Assembly: GCA_946699065.1 (NCBI GenBank)
Contig: CAMPDV010000247.1
Location: 186,001 to 250,000 of the forward strand
Length of the DNA stretch: 64,000 nucleotides
Direction: 5' to 3'
DNA from: Loxodes magnus
Taxonomy: Eukaryota > Ciliophora > Karyorelictea > Loxodida > Loxodidae
Numbering within the stretch: the stretch's first letter is position 1; every line of letters begins with the position of its first letter. Below are positions 47,995 to 60,370 of this stretch, piece after piece. Below the pieces are notes generated by a model that did no database searches, had not been told where the DNA came from, and saw only the letters and a list, made by a program, of their open reading frames with translations. The position numbers were made by a program, and so were the translations under genes.

Positions 47995-50130
47995 AGAAAA
48001 TAAGATAGAGTTTCAGTTTTAAGTAATATGCTTCGAGAAGTAATAAGTATTTAGAAAAGTGAGGAATTAAAGTAAAAAAACAAGAAAGAGTTTAATTTTA
48101 AGGAGTATGTTTTGAGAAGTAATAAGTATTTAGAAAAGTGAAGAAGTAAAGTAAAAAAAGAAGATAGAGTTTCAGTTTTAAGGAGTATGCTTTGAGAAGT
48201 AATAAGTATTTATAAAAGTGATGAAGTAAAGTAAGAAAAGAAGGTAGAGTTTCAGTTTAAGGGTATGCTTTAGAAGTAATAAGTATTTAGAAAAGTGAGG
48301 AAGTAAAGTAAGAAAAGAAGAAAGAGTTTCAGTTTTAAGGAGTATGCTTTGAGAAGTAATAAGTATTTAGAAAAGTGAATAAGTAAAGTAAGAAAAGAAG
48401 GTAGAGTTTCAGTTTAAGGGTATGCTTTGAGAAGTAATAAGTATTTAGAAAAGTGAATAATTAAATTAAGAAAAAAAGATAGAGTTTAAGTTTTAAGGAG
48501 TATGCTTTAGAAGTAATAAGTATTTAGAAAAGTGAATAGTTAAATAATAAAAAAAGATAGAGTTTCAGTTTTAAAGAGTATGCATAGAGAAGTAATAAGT
48601 ATTTAGAAAAGTGAAGAAGTAAAGTAAAAAAAAAAGATAGAGTTTCAGTTTTAAGTAATATGCTTCGAGAAGTAATAAGTATTTAGAAAAGTAAGAAGTA
48701 AAGTAAGAAAAGAAGATGAAGTTTCAGTTTTAAGGAGTATTCTTCGAGAAGTAATAAGTATTTAGAAAAGTGAATAAGTAAAGTAAGAAAAGAAGAAAGA
48801 ATTTAATTTTAAGGGTATGCTTTGAGAATTAATAAGTATTTAGAAAAGTGAATAAGTAAAGTAAGAAAAGAAGAAAGAGTTTCAGTTTTAAGGAGTATGC
48901 TTTGAGAAGTAATAAGTATTTAGAAAAGTGAATAAGTAAAGTAAAAAAAGAAGATAGAGTTTCAGTTTTAAAGAGTATGCTTTGAGAAGTAATAAGTATT
49001 TAGAAAAGTGAGGAAGTAAAGTAAGAAAAGAAGGTAGAGTTTCAGTTTAAGGGTATGCTTTAGAAGTAATAAGTATTTAGAAAAGTGAATAGTTAAATAA
49101 TAAAAAAAGATAGAGTTTCAGTTTTAAAGAGTATGCTTTGAGAAGTAATAAGTATTTAGAAAAGTGAGGAAGTAAAGTAAGAAAAGAAGAAAGATTTTCA
49201 GTTTTAAGGAGTATGCTTTGAGAAGTAATAAGTATTTAGAAAAGTGAATAAGTAAAGTAAGAAAAGAAGAAAGAATTTAATTTTAAGGGTATGCTTTGAG
49301 AATTAATAAGTATTTAGAAAAGTGAATAAGTAAAGTAAGAAAAGAAGAAAGAGTTTCAGTTTTAAGGAGTATGCTTTGAGAAGTAATAAGTATTTAGAAA
49401 AGTGAATAAGTAAAGTAAAAAAAGAAGATAGAGTTTCAGTTTTAAAGAGTATGCTTTGAGAAGTAATAAGTATTTAGAAAAGTGAGGAAGTAAAGTAAGA
49501 AAAGAAGGTAGAGTTTCAGTTTAAGGGTATGCTTTAGAAGTAATAAGTATTTAGAAAAGTGAATAGTTAAATAATAAAAAAAGATAGAGTTTCAGTTTTA
49601 AAGAGTATGCTTTGAGAAGTAATAAGTATTTAGAAAAGTGAGGAAGTAAAGTAAGAAAAGAAGAAAGATTTTCAGTTTTAAGGAGTATGCTTTGAGAAGT
49701 AATAAGTATTTAGAAAAGTGAGGAAGTAAAGTAAGAAAAGAAGAAAGATTTTCAGATTTAAGGAGTATGCTTTGAGAAGTAATAAGTATTTAGAAAAGTG
49801 AATAAGTAAAGTAAGAAAAGAAGAAAGAATTTAATTTTAAGGGTATGCTTTGAGAATTAATAAGTATTTAGAAAAGTGAATAAGTAAAGTAAGAAAAAAA
49901 GATATAGTTTAAGTTTTAAGGTTATGCTTTGAGAAGTAATAAGTATTTAGAAAAGTGAATAAGTAAAGTAAGAAAAGAAGAAAGAGTTTCAGTTTTAAAG
50001 AGTATGCTTAGAGAAGTAATAAGTATTTAGAAAAGTGAATAAGTAAAGTAAAAAAAGAAGATAGAGTTTCAGTTTTAAGTAATATGCTTTGAGAAGTAAT
50101 AAGTATTTAGAAAAGTGAGGAAGTAAAGTA
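47995..50130 (+). repeat. Higher-order repeat E, unit 1 (2,136 bp)
   Basis: Units are counted from the anchor agaaaataagatagag. This unit has 27 monomers, with tatgcatagaga at 48,579 (584 bp from the anchor) and a TATAAAAG octamer at 48,211. Inside it a six-monomer segment is doubled (gaatagttaaataat at 49,088 and 49,561; step 473 bp). A gatatag monomer near 49,900 precedes the next anchor. Confidence 0.92.
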
Positions 50131-52187
50131 AGAAAATAAGATAGAGTTTCAGTTTTAAGTAATATGCTTCGAGAAGTAATAAGTATTTAGAAAAGTGAGG
50201 AATTAAAGTAAAAAAACAAGAAAGAGTTTAATTTTAAGGAGTATGTTTTGAGAAGTAATAAGTATTTAGAAAAGTGAAGAAGTAAAGTAAAAAAAGAAGA
50301 TAGAGTTTCAGTTTTAAGGAGTATGCTTTGAGAAGTAATAAGTATTTATAAAAGTGATGAAGTAAAGTAAGAAAAGAAGGTAGAGTTTCAGTTTAAGGGT
50401 ATGCTTTAGAAGTAATAAGTATTTAGAAAAGTGAGGAAGTAAAGTAAGAAAAGAAGAAAGAGTTTCAGTTTTAAGGAGTATGCTTTGAGAAGTAATAAGT
50501 ATTTAGAAAAGTGAATAAGTAAAGTAAGAAAAGAAGGTAGAGTTTCAGTTTAAGGGTATGCTTTGAGAAGTAATAAGTATTTAGAAAAGTGAATAATTAA
50601 ATTAAGAAAAAAAGATAGAGTTTAAGTTTTAAGGAGTATGCTTTAGAAGTAATAAGTATTTAGAAAAGTGAATAGTTAAATAATAAAAAAAGATAGAGTT
50701 TCAGTTTTAAAGAGTATGCATAGAGAAGTAATAAGTATTTAGAAAAGTGAAGAAGTAAAGTAAAAAAAAAAGATAGAGTTTCAGTTTTAAGTAATATGCT
50801 TCGAGAAGTAATAAGTATTTAGAAAAGTAAGAAGTAAAGTAAGAAAAGAAGATGAAGTTTCAGTTTTAAGGAGTATTCTTCGAGAAGTAATAAGTATTTA
50901 GAAAAGTGAATAAGTAAAGTAAGAAAAGAAGAAAGAATTTAATTTTAAGGGTATGCTTTGAGAATTAATAAGTATTTAGAAAAGTGAATAAGTAAAGTAA
51001 GAAAAGAAGAAAGAGTTTCAGTTTTAAGGAGTATGCTTTGAGAAGTAATAAGTATTTAGAAAAGTGAATAAGTAAAGTAAAAAAAGAAGATAGAGTTTCA
51101 GTTTTAAAGAGTATGCTTTGAGAAGTAATAAGTATTTAGAAAAGTGAGGAAGTAAAGTAAGAAAAGAAGGTAGAGTTTCAGTTTAAGGGTATGCTTTAGA
51201 AGTAATAAGTATTTAGAAAAGTGAATAGTTAAATAATAAAAAAAGATAGAGTTTCAGTTTTAAAGAGTATGCTTTGAGAAGTAATAAGTATTTAGAAAAG
51301 TGAGGAAGTAAAGTAAGAAAAGAAGAAAGATTTTCAGTTTTAAGGAGTATGCTTTGAGAAGTAATAAGTATTTAGAAAAGTGAATAAGTAAAGTAAGAAA
51401 AGAAGAAAGAATTTAATTTTAAGGGTATGCTTTGAGAATTAATAAGTATTTAGAAAAGTGAATAAGTAAAGTAAGAAAAGAAGAAAGAGTTTCAGTTTTA
51501 AGGAGTATGCTTTGAGAAGTAATAAGTATTTAGAAAAGTGAATAAGTAAAGTAAAAAAAGAAGATAGAGTTTCAGTTTTAAAGAGTATGCTTTGAGAAGT
51601 AATAAGTATTTAGAAAAGTGAGGAAGTAAAGTAAGAAAAGAAGGTAGAGTTTCAGTTTAAGGGTATGCTTTAGAAGTAATAAGTATTTAGAAAAGTGAAT
51701 AGTTAAATAATAAAAAAAGATAGAGTTTCAGTTTTAAAGAGTATGCTTTGAGAAGTAATAAGTATTTAGAAAAGTGAGGAAGTAAAGTAAGAAAAGAAGA
51801 AAGATTTTCAGTTTTAAGGAGTATGCTTTGAGAAGTAATAAGTATTTAGAAAAGTGAATAAGTAAAGTAAGAAAAGAAGAAAGAATTTAATTTTAAGGGT
51901 ATGCTTTGAGAATTAATAAGTATTTAGAAAAGTGAATAAGTAAAGTAAGAAAAGAAGAAAGAGTTTCAGTTTTAAAGAGTATGCTTTGAGAAGTAATAAG
52001 TATTTAGAAAAGTGAATAAGTAAAGTAAGAAAAGAAGAAAGAGTTTCAGTTTTAAAGAGTATGCTTAGAGAAGTAATAAGTATTTAGAAAAGTGAATAAG
52101 TAAAGTAAAAAAAGAAGATAGAGTTTCAGTTTTAAGTAATATGCTTTGAGAAGTAATAAGTATTTAGAAAAGTGAGGAAGTAAAGTA
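50131..52187 (+). repeat. Higher-order repeat E, unit 2 (2,057 bp)
   Basis: Same order as unit 1 from the anchor through tatgcatagaga at 50,715 and the doubled six-monomer segment (gaatagttaaataat at 51,223 and 51,697). The gatatag monomer present near the end of unit 1 is missing. TATAAAAG lies at 50,347. Confidence 0.92.
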
Positions 52188-54248
52188 AGAAAATAAGATA
52201 GAGTTTCAGTTTTAAGTAATATGCTTCGAGAAGTAATAAGTATTTAGAAAAGTGAGGAATTAAAGTAAAAAAACAAGAAAGAGTTTAATTTTAAGGAGTA
52301 TGTTTTGAGAAGTAATAAGTATTTAGAAAAGTGAAGAAGTAAAGTAAAAAAAGAAGATAGAGTTTCAGTTTTAAGGAGTATGCTTTGAGAAGTAATAAGT
52401 ATTTATAAAAGTGATGAAGTAAAGTAAGAAAAGAAGGTAGAGTTTCAGTTTAAGGGTATGCTTTAGAAGTAATAAGTATTTAGAAAAGTGAGGAAGTAAA
52501 GTAAGAAAAGAAGAAAGAGTTTCAGTTTTAAGGAGTATGCTTTGAGAAGTAATAAGTATTTAGAAAAGTGAATAAGTAAAGTAAGAAAAGAAGGTAGAGT
52601 TTCAGTTTAAGGGTATGCTTTGAGAAGTAATAAGTATTTAGAAAAGTGAATAATTAAATTAAGAAAAAAAGATAGAGTTTAAGTTTTAAGGAGTATGCTT
52701 TAGAAGTAATAAGTATTTAGAAAAGTGAATAGTTAAATAATAAAAAAAGATAGAGTTTCAGTTTTAAAGAGTATGCATAGAGAAGTAATAAGTATTTAGA
52801 AAAGTGAAGAAGTAAAGTAAAAAAAAAAGATAGAGTTTCAGTTTTAAGTAATATGCTTCGAGAAGTAATAAGTATTTAGAAAAGTAAGAAGTAAAGTAAG
52901 AAAAGAAGATGAAGTTTCAGTTTTAAGGAGTATTCTTCGAGAAGTAATAAGTATTTAGAAAAGTGAATAAGTAAAGTAAGAAAAGAAGAAAGAATTTAAT
53001 TTTAAGGGTATGCTTTGAGAATTAATAAGTATTTAGAAAAGTGAATAAGTAAAGTAAGAAAAGAAGAAAGAGTTTCAGTTTTAAGGAGTATGCTTTGAGA
53101 AGTAATAAGTATTTAGAAAAGTGAATAAGTAAAGTAAAAAAAGAAGATAGAGTTTCAGTTTTAAAGAGTATGCTTTGAGAAGTAATAAGTATTTAGAAAA
53201 GTGAGGAAGTAAAGTAAGAAAAGAAGGTAGAGTTTCAGTTTAAGGGTATGCTTTAGAAGTAATAAGTATTTAGAAAAGTGAATAGTTAAATAATAAAAAA
53301 AGATAGAGTTTCAGTTTTAAAGAGTATGCTTTGAGAAGTAATAAGTATTTAGAAAAGTGAGGAAGTAAAGTAAGAAAAGAAGAAAGATTTTCAGTTTTAA
53401 GGAGTATGCTTTGAGAAGTAATAAGTATTTAGAAAAGTGAATAAGTAAAGTAAGAAAAGAAGAAAGAATTTAATTTTAAGGGTATGCTTTGAGAATTAAT
53501 AAGTATTTAGAAAAGTGAATAAGTAAAGTAAGAAAAAAAGATATAGTTTAAGTTTTAAGGTTATGCTTTGAGAAGTAATAAGTATTTAGAAAAGTGAATA
53601 AGTAAAGTAAGAAAAGAAGAAAGAGTTTCAGATTTTAAGGAGTATGCTTTAGAAGTAATAAGTATTTAGAAAAGTGAGGAAGTAAAGTAAGAAAAAAAGA
53701 AAGAGTTTCAGTTTTAAGGAGTATGCTTTGAGAAGTAATAAGTATTTAGAAAAGTGAATAAGTAAAGTAAGAAAAGAAGAAAGAGTTTCAGTTTTAAGGA
53801 GTATGCTTTGAGAAGTAATAAGTATTTAGAAAAGTGAATAAGTAAAGTAAGAAAAGAAGAAAGAGTTTCAGATTTTAAGGAGTATGCTTTAGAATTAATA
53901 AGTATTTAGAAAAGTGAATAAGTAAAGTAAGAAAAGAAGAAAGAGTTTCAGTTTTAAGGAGTATGCTTTGAGAAGTAATAAGTATTTAGAAAAGTGAATA
54001 AGTAAAGTAAGAAAAGAAGATATAGTTTAAGTTTTAAGGTTATGCTTTGAGAAGTAATAAGTATTTAGAAAAGTGAATAAGTAAAGTAAGAAAAGAAGAA
54101 AGAGTTTCAGTTTTAAAGAGTATGCTTAGAGAAGTAATAAGTATTTAGAAAAGTGAATAAGTAAAGTAAAAAAAGAAGATAGAGTTTCAGTTTTAAGTAA
54201 TATGCTTTGAGAAGTAATAAGTATTTAGAAAAGTGAGGAAGTAAAGTA
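52188..54248 (+). repeat. Higher-order repeat E, unit 3 (2,061 bp)
   Basis: Landmarks are tatgcatagaga at 52,772 and TATAAAAG at 52,404. Only one gaatagttaaataat monomer (53,280) is present; in place of the second copy of the six-monomer segment there is a run with gatatag (53,540) and cagattttaagg monomers. The length stays within 4 bp of unit 2 although the composition differs. Confidence 0.92.
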
Positions 54249-56228
54249 AGAAAATAAGATAGAGTTTCAGTTTTAAGTAATATGCTTCGAGAAGTAATAA
54301 GTATTTAGAAAAGTGAGGAATTAAAGTAAAAAAACAAGAAAGAGTTTAATTTTAAGGAGTATGTTTTGAGAAGTAATAAGTATTTAGAAAAGTGAAGAAG
54401 TAAAGTAAAAAAAGAAGATAGAGTTTCAGTTTTAAGGAGTATGCTTTGAGAAGTAATAAGTATTTATAAAAGTGATGAAGTAAAGTAAGAAAAGAAGGTA
54501 GAGTTTCAGTTTAAGGGTATGCTTTAGAAGTAATAAGTATTTAGAAAAGTGAGGAAGTAAAGTAAGAAAAGAAGAAAGAGTTTCAGTTTTAAGGAGTATG
54601 CTTTGAGAAGTAATAAGTATTTAGAAAAGTGAATAAGTAAAGTAAGAAAAGAAGGTAGAGTTTCAGTTTAAGGGTATGCTTTGAGAAGTAATAAGTATTT
54701 AGAAAAGTGAATAATTAAATTAAGAAAAAAAGATAGAGTTTAAGTTTTAAGGAGTATGCTTTAGAAGTAATAAGTATTTAGAAAAGTGAATAGTTAAATA
54801 ATAAAAAAAGATAGAGTTTCAGTTTTAAAGAGTATGCATAGAGAAGTAATAAGTATTTAGAAAAGTGAAGAAGTAAAGTAAAAAAAAAAGATAGAGTTTC
54901 AGTTTTAAGTAATATGCTTCGAGAAGTAATAAGTATTTAGAAAAGTAAGAAGTAAAGTAAGAAAAGAAGATGAAGTTTCAGTTTTAAGGAGTATTCTTCG
55001 AGAAGTAATAAGTATTTAGAAAAGTGAATAAGTAAAGTAAGAAAAGAAGAAAGAATTTAATTTTAAGGGTATGCTTTGAGAATTAATAAGTATTTAGAAA
55101 AGTGAATAAGTAAAGTAAGAAAAGAAGAAAGAGTTTCAGTTTTAAGGAGTATGCTTTGAGAAGTAATAAGTATTTAGAAAAGTGAATAAGTAAAGTAAAA
55201 AAAGAAGATAGAGTTTCAGTTTTAAAGAGTATGCTTTGAGAAGTAATAAGTATTTAGAAAAGTGAGGAAGTAAAGTAAGAAAAGAAGGTAGAGTTTCAGT
55301 TTAAGGGTATGCTTTAGAAGTAATAAGTATTTAGAAAAGTGAATAGTTAAATAATAAAAAAAGATAGAGTTTCAGTTTTAAAGAGTATGCTTTGAGAAGT
55401 AATAAGTATTTAGAAAAGTGAGGAAGTAAAGTAAGAAAAGAAGGTAGAGTTTCAGTTTAAGGGTATGCTTTAGAAGTAATAAGTATTTAGAAAAGTGAAT
55501 AAGTAAAGTAAGAAAAGAAGAAAGAATTTAATTTTAAGGGTATGCTTTGAGAATTAATAAGTATTTAGAAAAGTGAATAAGTAAAGTAAGAAAAGATGAA
55601 AGAGTTTCAGATTTAAGGAGTATTCTTCGAGAAGTAATAAGTATTTAAAAAAGTGAATAAGTAAAGTAAGAAAAGAAGATAGAGTTTCAGTTTTAAGGAG
55701 TATGCTTTGAGAAGTAATAAGTATTTAGAAAAGTGAGGAAGTAAAGTAAGAAAAGAAGAAAGAGTTTCAGTTTTAAGGAGTATGCTTTGAGAAGTAATAA
55801 GTATTTAGAAAAGTGAGGAAGTAAAGTAAGAAAAGAAGAAAGATTTTCAGTTTTAAGGAGTATGCTTTGAGAAGTAATAAGTATTTATAAAAGTGAATAA
55901 GTAAAGTAAAAAAAGAAGATAGAGTTTCAGTTTTAAGGAGTATGCTTTGAGAAGTAATAAGTATTTAGAAAAGTGAGGAAGTAAAGTAAGAAAAGAAGGT
56001 AGAGTTTCAGATTTAAGTAATATGCTTCGAGAAGTAATAAGTATTTAGAAAAGTGAATAAGTAAAGTAAGAAAAGAAGAAAGATTTTCAGTTTTAAAGAG
56101 TATGCTTAGAGAAGTAATAAGTATTTAGAAAAGTGAATAAGTAAAGTAAAAAAAGAAGATAGAGTTTCAGTTTTAAGTAATATGCTTTGAGAAGTAATAA
56201 GTATTTAGAAAAGTGAGGAAGTAAAGTA
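54249..56228 (+). repeat. Higher-order repeat E, unit 4 (1,980 bp)
   Basis: Landmarks are tatgcatagaga at 54,833 and TATAAAAG at 54,465. This is the shortest unit, 25 monomers. After a single gaatagttaaataat monomer (55,341) its right half is replaced by a module with gatgaaag, tatttaaaaaagtg and an extra TATAAAAG (55,886), the same series seen at 42.3-42.7 kb. Confidence 0.9.
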
Positions 56229-57760
56229 AGAAAATAAGATAGAGTTTCAGTTTTAAGTAATATGCTTCGAGAAGTAATAAGTATTTAGAAAAGTGAGGAA
56301 TTAAAGTAAAAAAACAAGAAAGAGTTTAATTTTAAGGAGTATGTTTTGAGAAGTAATAAGTATTTAGAAAAGTGAAGAAGTAAAGTAAAAAAAGAAGATA
56401 GAGTTTCAGTTTTAAGGAGTATGCTTTGAGAAGTAATAAGTATTTATAAAAGTGATGAAGTAAAGTAAGAAAAGAAGGTAGAGTTTCAGTTTAAGGGTAT
56501 GCTTTAGAAGTAATAAGTATTTAGAAAAGTGAGGAAGTAAAGTAAGAAAAGAAGAAAGAGTTTCAGTTTTAAGGAGTATGCTTTGAGAAGTAATAAGTAT
56601 TTAGAAAAGTGAATAAGTAAAGTAAGAAAAGAAGGTAGAGTTTCAGTTTTAAGGAGTATTCTTCGAGAAGTAATAAGTATTTAGAAAAGTGAATAATTAA
56701 ATTAACAAAAAAAGATAGAGTTTAAGTTTTAAGGAGTATGCTTTAGAAGTAATAAGTATTTAGAAAAGTGAATAGTTAAATAATAAAAAAAGATAGAGTT
56801 TCAGTTTTAAAGAGTATGCATAGAGAAGTAATAAGTATTTAGAAAAGTGAAGAAGTAAAGTAAAAAAAAAAGATAGAGTTTCAGTTTTAAGTAATATGCT
56901 TCGAGAAGTAATAAGTATTTAGAAAAGTAAGAAGTAAAGTAAGAAAAGAAGATGAAGTTTCAGTTTTAAGGAGTATTCTTCGAGAAGTAATAAGTATTTA
57001 GAAAAGTGAATAAGTAAAGTAAGAAAAGAAGAAAGAATTTAATTTTAAGGGTATGCTTTGAGAATTAATAAGTATTTAGAAAAGTGAATAAGTAAAGTAA
57101 GAAAAGAAGAAAGAGTTTCAGTTTTAAGGAGTATGCTTCGAGAAGTAATAAGTATTTAGAAAAGTGAATGAATAAAGTAAGAAAAGAAGAAAGAGTTTAA
57201 TTTTAAGGGTATGCTTTGAGAATTAATAAGTATTTAGAAAAGTGAATAAGTAAAGTAAGAAAAGAAGGTAGAGTTTCAGTTTAAGGGTATGCTTTAGAAG
57301 TAATAAGTATTTAGAAAAGTGAATAGTTAAATAATAAAAAAAGATAGAGTTTCAGTTTTAAAGAGTATGCTTTGAGAAGTAATAAGTATTTAGAAAAGTG
57401 AGGAAGTAAAGTAAGAAAAGAAGAAAGATTTTCAGTTTTAAGGAGTATGCTTTGAGAAGTAATAAGTATTTAGAAAAGTGAATAAGTAAAGTAAGAAAAG
57501 AAGAAAGAATTTAATTTTAAGGGTATGCTTTGAGAATTAATAAGTATTTAGAAAAGTGAATAAGTAAAGTAAGAAAAAAAGATATAGTTTAAGTTTTAAG
57601 GTTATGCTTTGAGAAGTAATAAGTATTTAGAAAAGTGAATAAGTAAAGTAAGAAAAGAAGAAAGAGTTTCAGATTTTAAGGAGTATGCTTTAGAAGTAAT
57701 AAGTATTTAGAAAAGTGAGGAAGTAAAGTAAGAAAAGAAGAAAGAGTTTCAGTTTTAAGG
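56229..57760 (+). repeat. Higher-order repeat E, unit 5 (partial)
   Basis: Starts at the last regular anchor and stays in register with unit 3 at 4,041 bp (anchor 52,188/56,229; gatatag 53,540/57,581). Monomers at about 57,136-57,240 are replaced by gcttcgag plus gaatgaat types. A variant attaacaaaaaaag, in place of attaagaaaaaaag, occurs near 56,700. The regular repeat is lost after about 57,760. Confidence 0.88.
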
Positions 57761-59120
57761 AGTATGCTTTGAGAAGTAATAAGTATTTAGAAAAGTGAAT
57801 AAGTAAAGTAAGAAAAGAAGAAAGATTTTCAGATTTAAGGAGTATTCTTCGAGAAGTAATAAGTATTTAGAAAAGTGAATAAGTAAAGTAAGAAAAAAAG
57901 ATATAGTTTAAGTTTTAAGGTTATGCTTTGAGAAGTAATAAGTATTTAGAAAAGTGAATAAGTAAAGTAAGAAAAGAAGAAAGAGTTTCAGATTTTAAGG
58001 AGTATGCTTTAGAAGTAATAAGTATTTAGAAAAGTGAGGAAGTAAAGTAAGAAAAGAAGAAAGAGTTTCAGTTTTAAGGAGTATGCTTTGAGAAGTAATA
58101 AGTATTTAGAAAAGTGAATAAGTAAAGTAAGAAAAAAAGATATAGTTTAAGTTTTAAGGTTATGCTTTGAGAAGTAATAAGTATTTAGAAAAGTGAATGA
58201 ATAAAGTAAGAAAAGATGAAAGAGTTTCAGATTTAAGGAGTATTCTTCGAGAAGTAATAAGTATTTAGAAAAGTGAATAAGTAAAGTAAGAAAAGAAGAT
58301 AGAGTTTCAGTTTTAAGGAGTATGCTTTGAGAAGTAATAAGTATTTAGAAAAGTGAGGAAGTAAAGTAAGAAAAGAAGGTAGAGTTTCAGTTTTAAGGTT
58401 ATGCTTTGAGAAGTAATAAGTATTTAGAAAAGTGAGGAAGTAAAGTAAGAAAAGAAGGTAGAGTTTCAGTTTTAAGTAATATGCTTCGAGAAGTAATAAG
58501 TATTTAGAAAAGTGAATAAGTAAAGTAAGAAAAGAAGAAAGATTTTCAGATTTAAGGAGTATTCTTCGAGAAGTAATAAGTATTTAGAAAAGTGAATAAG
58601 TAAAGTAAGAAAAGAAGAAAGATTTTCAGATTTAAGGAGTATTCTTCGAGAAGTAATAAGTATTTAGAAAAGTGAATAAGTAAAGTAAGAAAAAAATATA
58701 GAGTTTAAGTTTTAAGGTTATGCTTTGAGAAGTAATAAGTATTTAGAAAAGTGAATAAGTAAAGTAAGAAAAGAAGATAGAGTTTCAGTTTTAAGGAGTA
58801 TGCTTTGAGAAGTAATAAGTATTTAGAAAAGTGAATAAATAAAGTAAGAAAAGAAGAAAGAGTTTCAGTTTTAGGGAGTATGCTTTAGGAGTAATAAGTA
58901 TTTAGAAAAGTGAGGAAGTAAAGTAAGAAAAGAAGAAAGAGTTTCAGTTTTAAGGAGTATGCTTTGAGAAGTAATAAGTATTTAGAAAAGTGAGGAAGTA
59001 AAGTAAGAAAAGAAGGTAGAGTTTCAGTTTAAGGGTATGCATTAGAAGTAATAAGTATTTAGAAAAGTGAATAAGTAAATTAATAAAAAAAGAAAGAGTT
59101 TCAGTTTTAAAGAGTATGCT
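57280..59120 (+). repeat. Duplicated block G, copy 1
   Basis: Matches 61,015-62,540. Landmarks are gaatagtt 57,321/61,058 and gatatag 57,581/61,317 (offset 3,736-3,737), then gatatag 58,139/61,556, gatgaaag 58,214/61,631 (offset 3,417) and ctttaggagt 58,883/62,301 (3,418). The change of 319 bp equals four monomers that are present here and absent from the other copy. Confidence 0.88.
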
Positions 59121-59280
59121 TTGAGAAGTAATAAGTATTTAGAAAAGTGAATAATTAAATTAAGAAAAAAAGATATAGTTTCAGTTCGAAGTAATATGCT
59201 TTGAGAAGTAATAAGTATTTAGAAAAGTGAATGAATAAAGTAAGAAAAGAAGATAGAGTTTCAGTTTTAAGGAGTATGCT

Positions 59281-60370
59281 TATGGAAGTAATAAGTATTT
59301 ATAAAAGTGAAGAAGTAAAGTAAGAAAAGAAGATAGAGTTTCAGTTTTAAGGAGTATGTTTTGAGAAGTAATAAGTATTTATAAAAGTGATGAAGTAAAG
59401 TAAGAAAAGAAGATAGAGTTTCAGTTTTAAGGAGTATGCTTTGAGAAGTAATAAGTATTTAGAAAAGTGAAGAAGTAAAGTAAGAAAAAAAGATAGAGTT
59501 TCAGTTTTAAGTAATATGCTTCGAGAAGTAATAAGTATTTAGAAAAGTGAATAAATAAAGTAAGAAAAGAAGATAGAGTTTCAGTTTTAAGGAGTATGCT
59601 TATAGAAGTAATAAGTATTTATAAAAGTGAAGAAGTAAAGTAAGAAAAGAAGATAGAGTTTCGTTTTAAGGAGTGTGTTTTGAGAAGTAATAAGTATTTA
59701 TAAAAGTGAAGAAGTAAAGTAAGAAATGAAGATAGAGTTTCGTTTTAAGGAGTGTGTTTTGAGAAGTAATAAGTATTTAGAAAAGTGAAGAAGTAAAGTA
59801 AGAAAAGAAGATAGAGTTTAAGTTTTAAGGAGTATTCTTATAGAAGTAATAAGTATTTATAAAAGTGAAGAAGTAAATTAATAAAAAAAGAAAGAGTTTA
59901 AGTTTTAAGGAGTATGTTTTGAGAAGTAATAAGTATTTAGAAAAGTGATGAAGTAAAGTAAGAAAAGAAGATAGAGTTTCAGTTTTAAGGAGTATGTTTT
60001 GAGAAGTAATAAGTATTTAGAAAAGTGAAGAAGTAAAGTAAGAAAAGAAGATAGAGTTTAAGTTTTAAGGAGTATGCTTTGAGAAGTAATAAGTATTTAG
60101 TAAAGTGAATAAGTAAAGTAAGAAAAGAAGATAGAGTTTCGTTTTAAGGAGTATGCTTATAGAAGTAATAAGTATTTATAAAAGTGAAGAAGTAAAGTAA
60201 GAAAAGAAGATAGAGTTTCGGTTTTAAAGAGTATGCTTAGAGAAGTAATAAGTATTTAGAAAAGTGAATAAGTAAAGTAAGAAAAAAAGATAGAGTTTCA
60301 GTTTTAAGGAGTATGTTTTGAGAAGTAATAAGTATTTATAAAAGTGATGAAGTAAAGTAAGAAAAGAAGA
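59281..60370 (+). repeat. Divergent patch with tatttataaaag and gtgtgttttgag monomers
   Basis: Monomers here often carry tatttataaaag instead of tatttagaaaag (59,300, 59,380, 59,620, 59,699, 59,858, 60,177, 60,337), gagtgtgttttgag ends (near 59,670 and 59,750), gcttatagaag ends, and a tttcgttttaagg form with one base pair lost and a CpG. This is the densest run of rare variants in the window after the 71+84 bp dimers. All are still in the common orientation and of nearly standard length. Confidence 0.88.
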
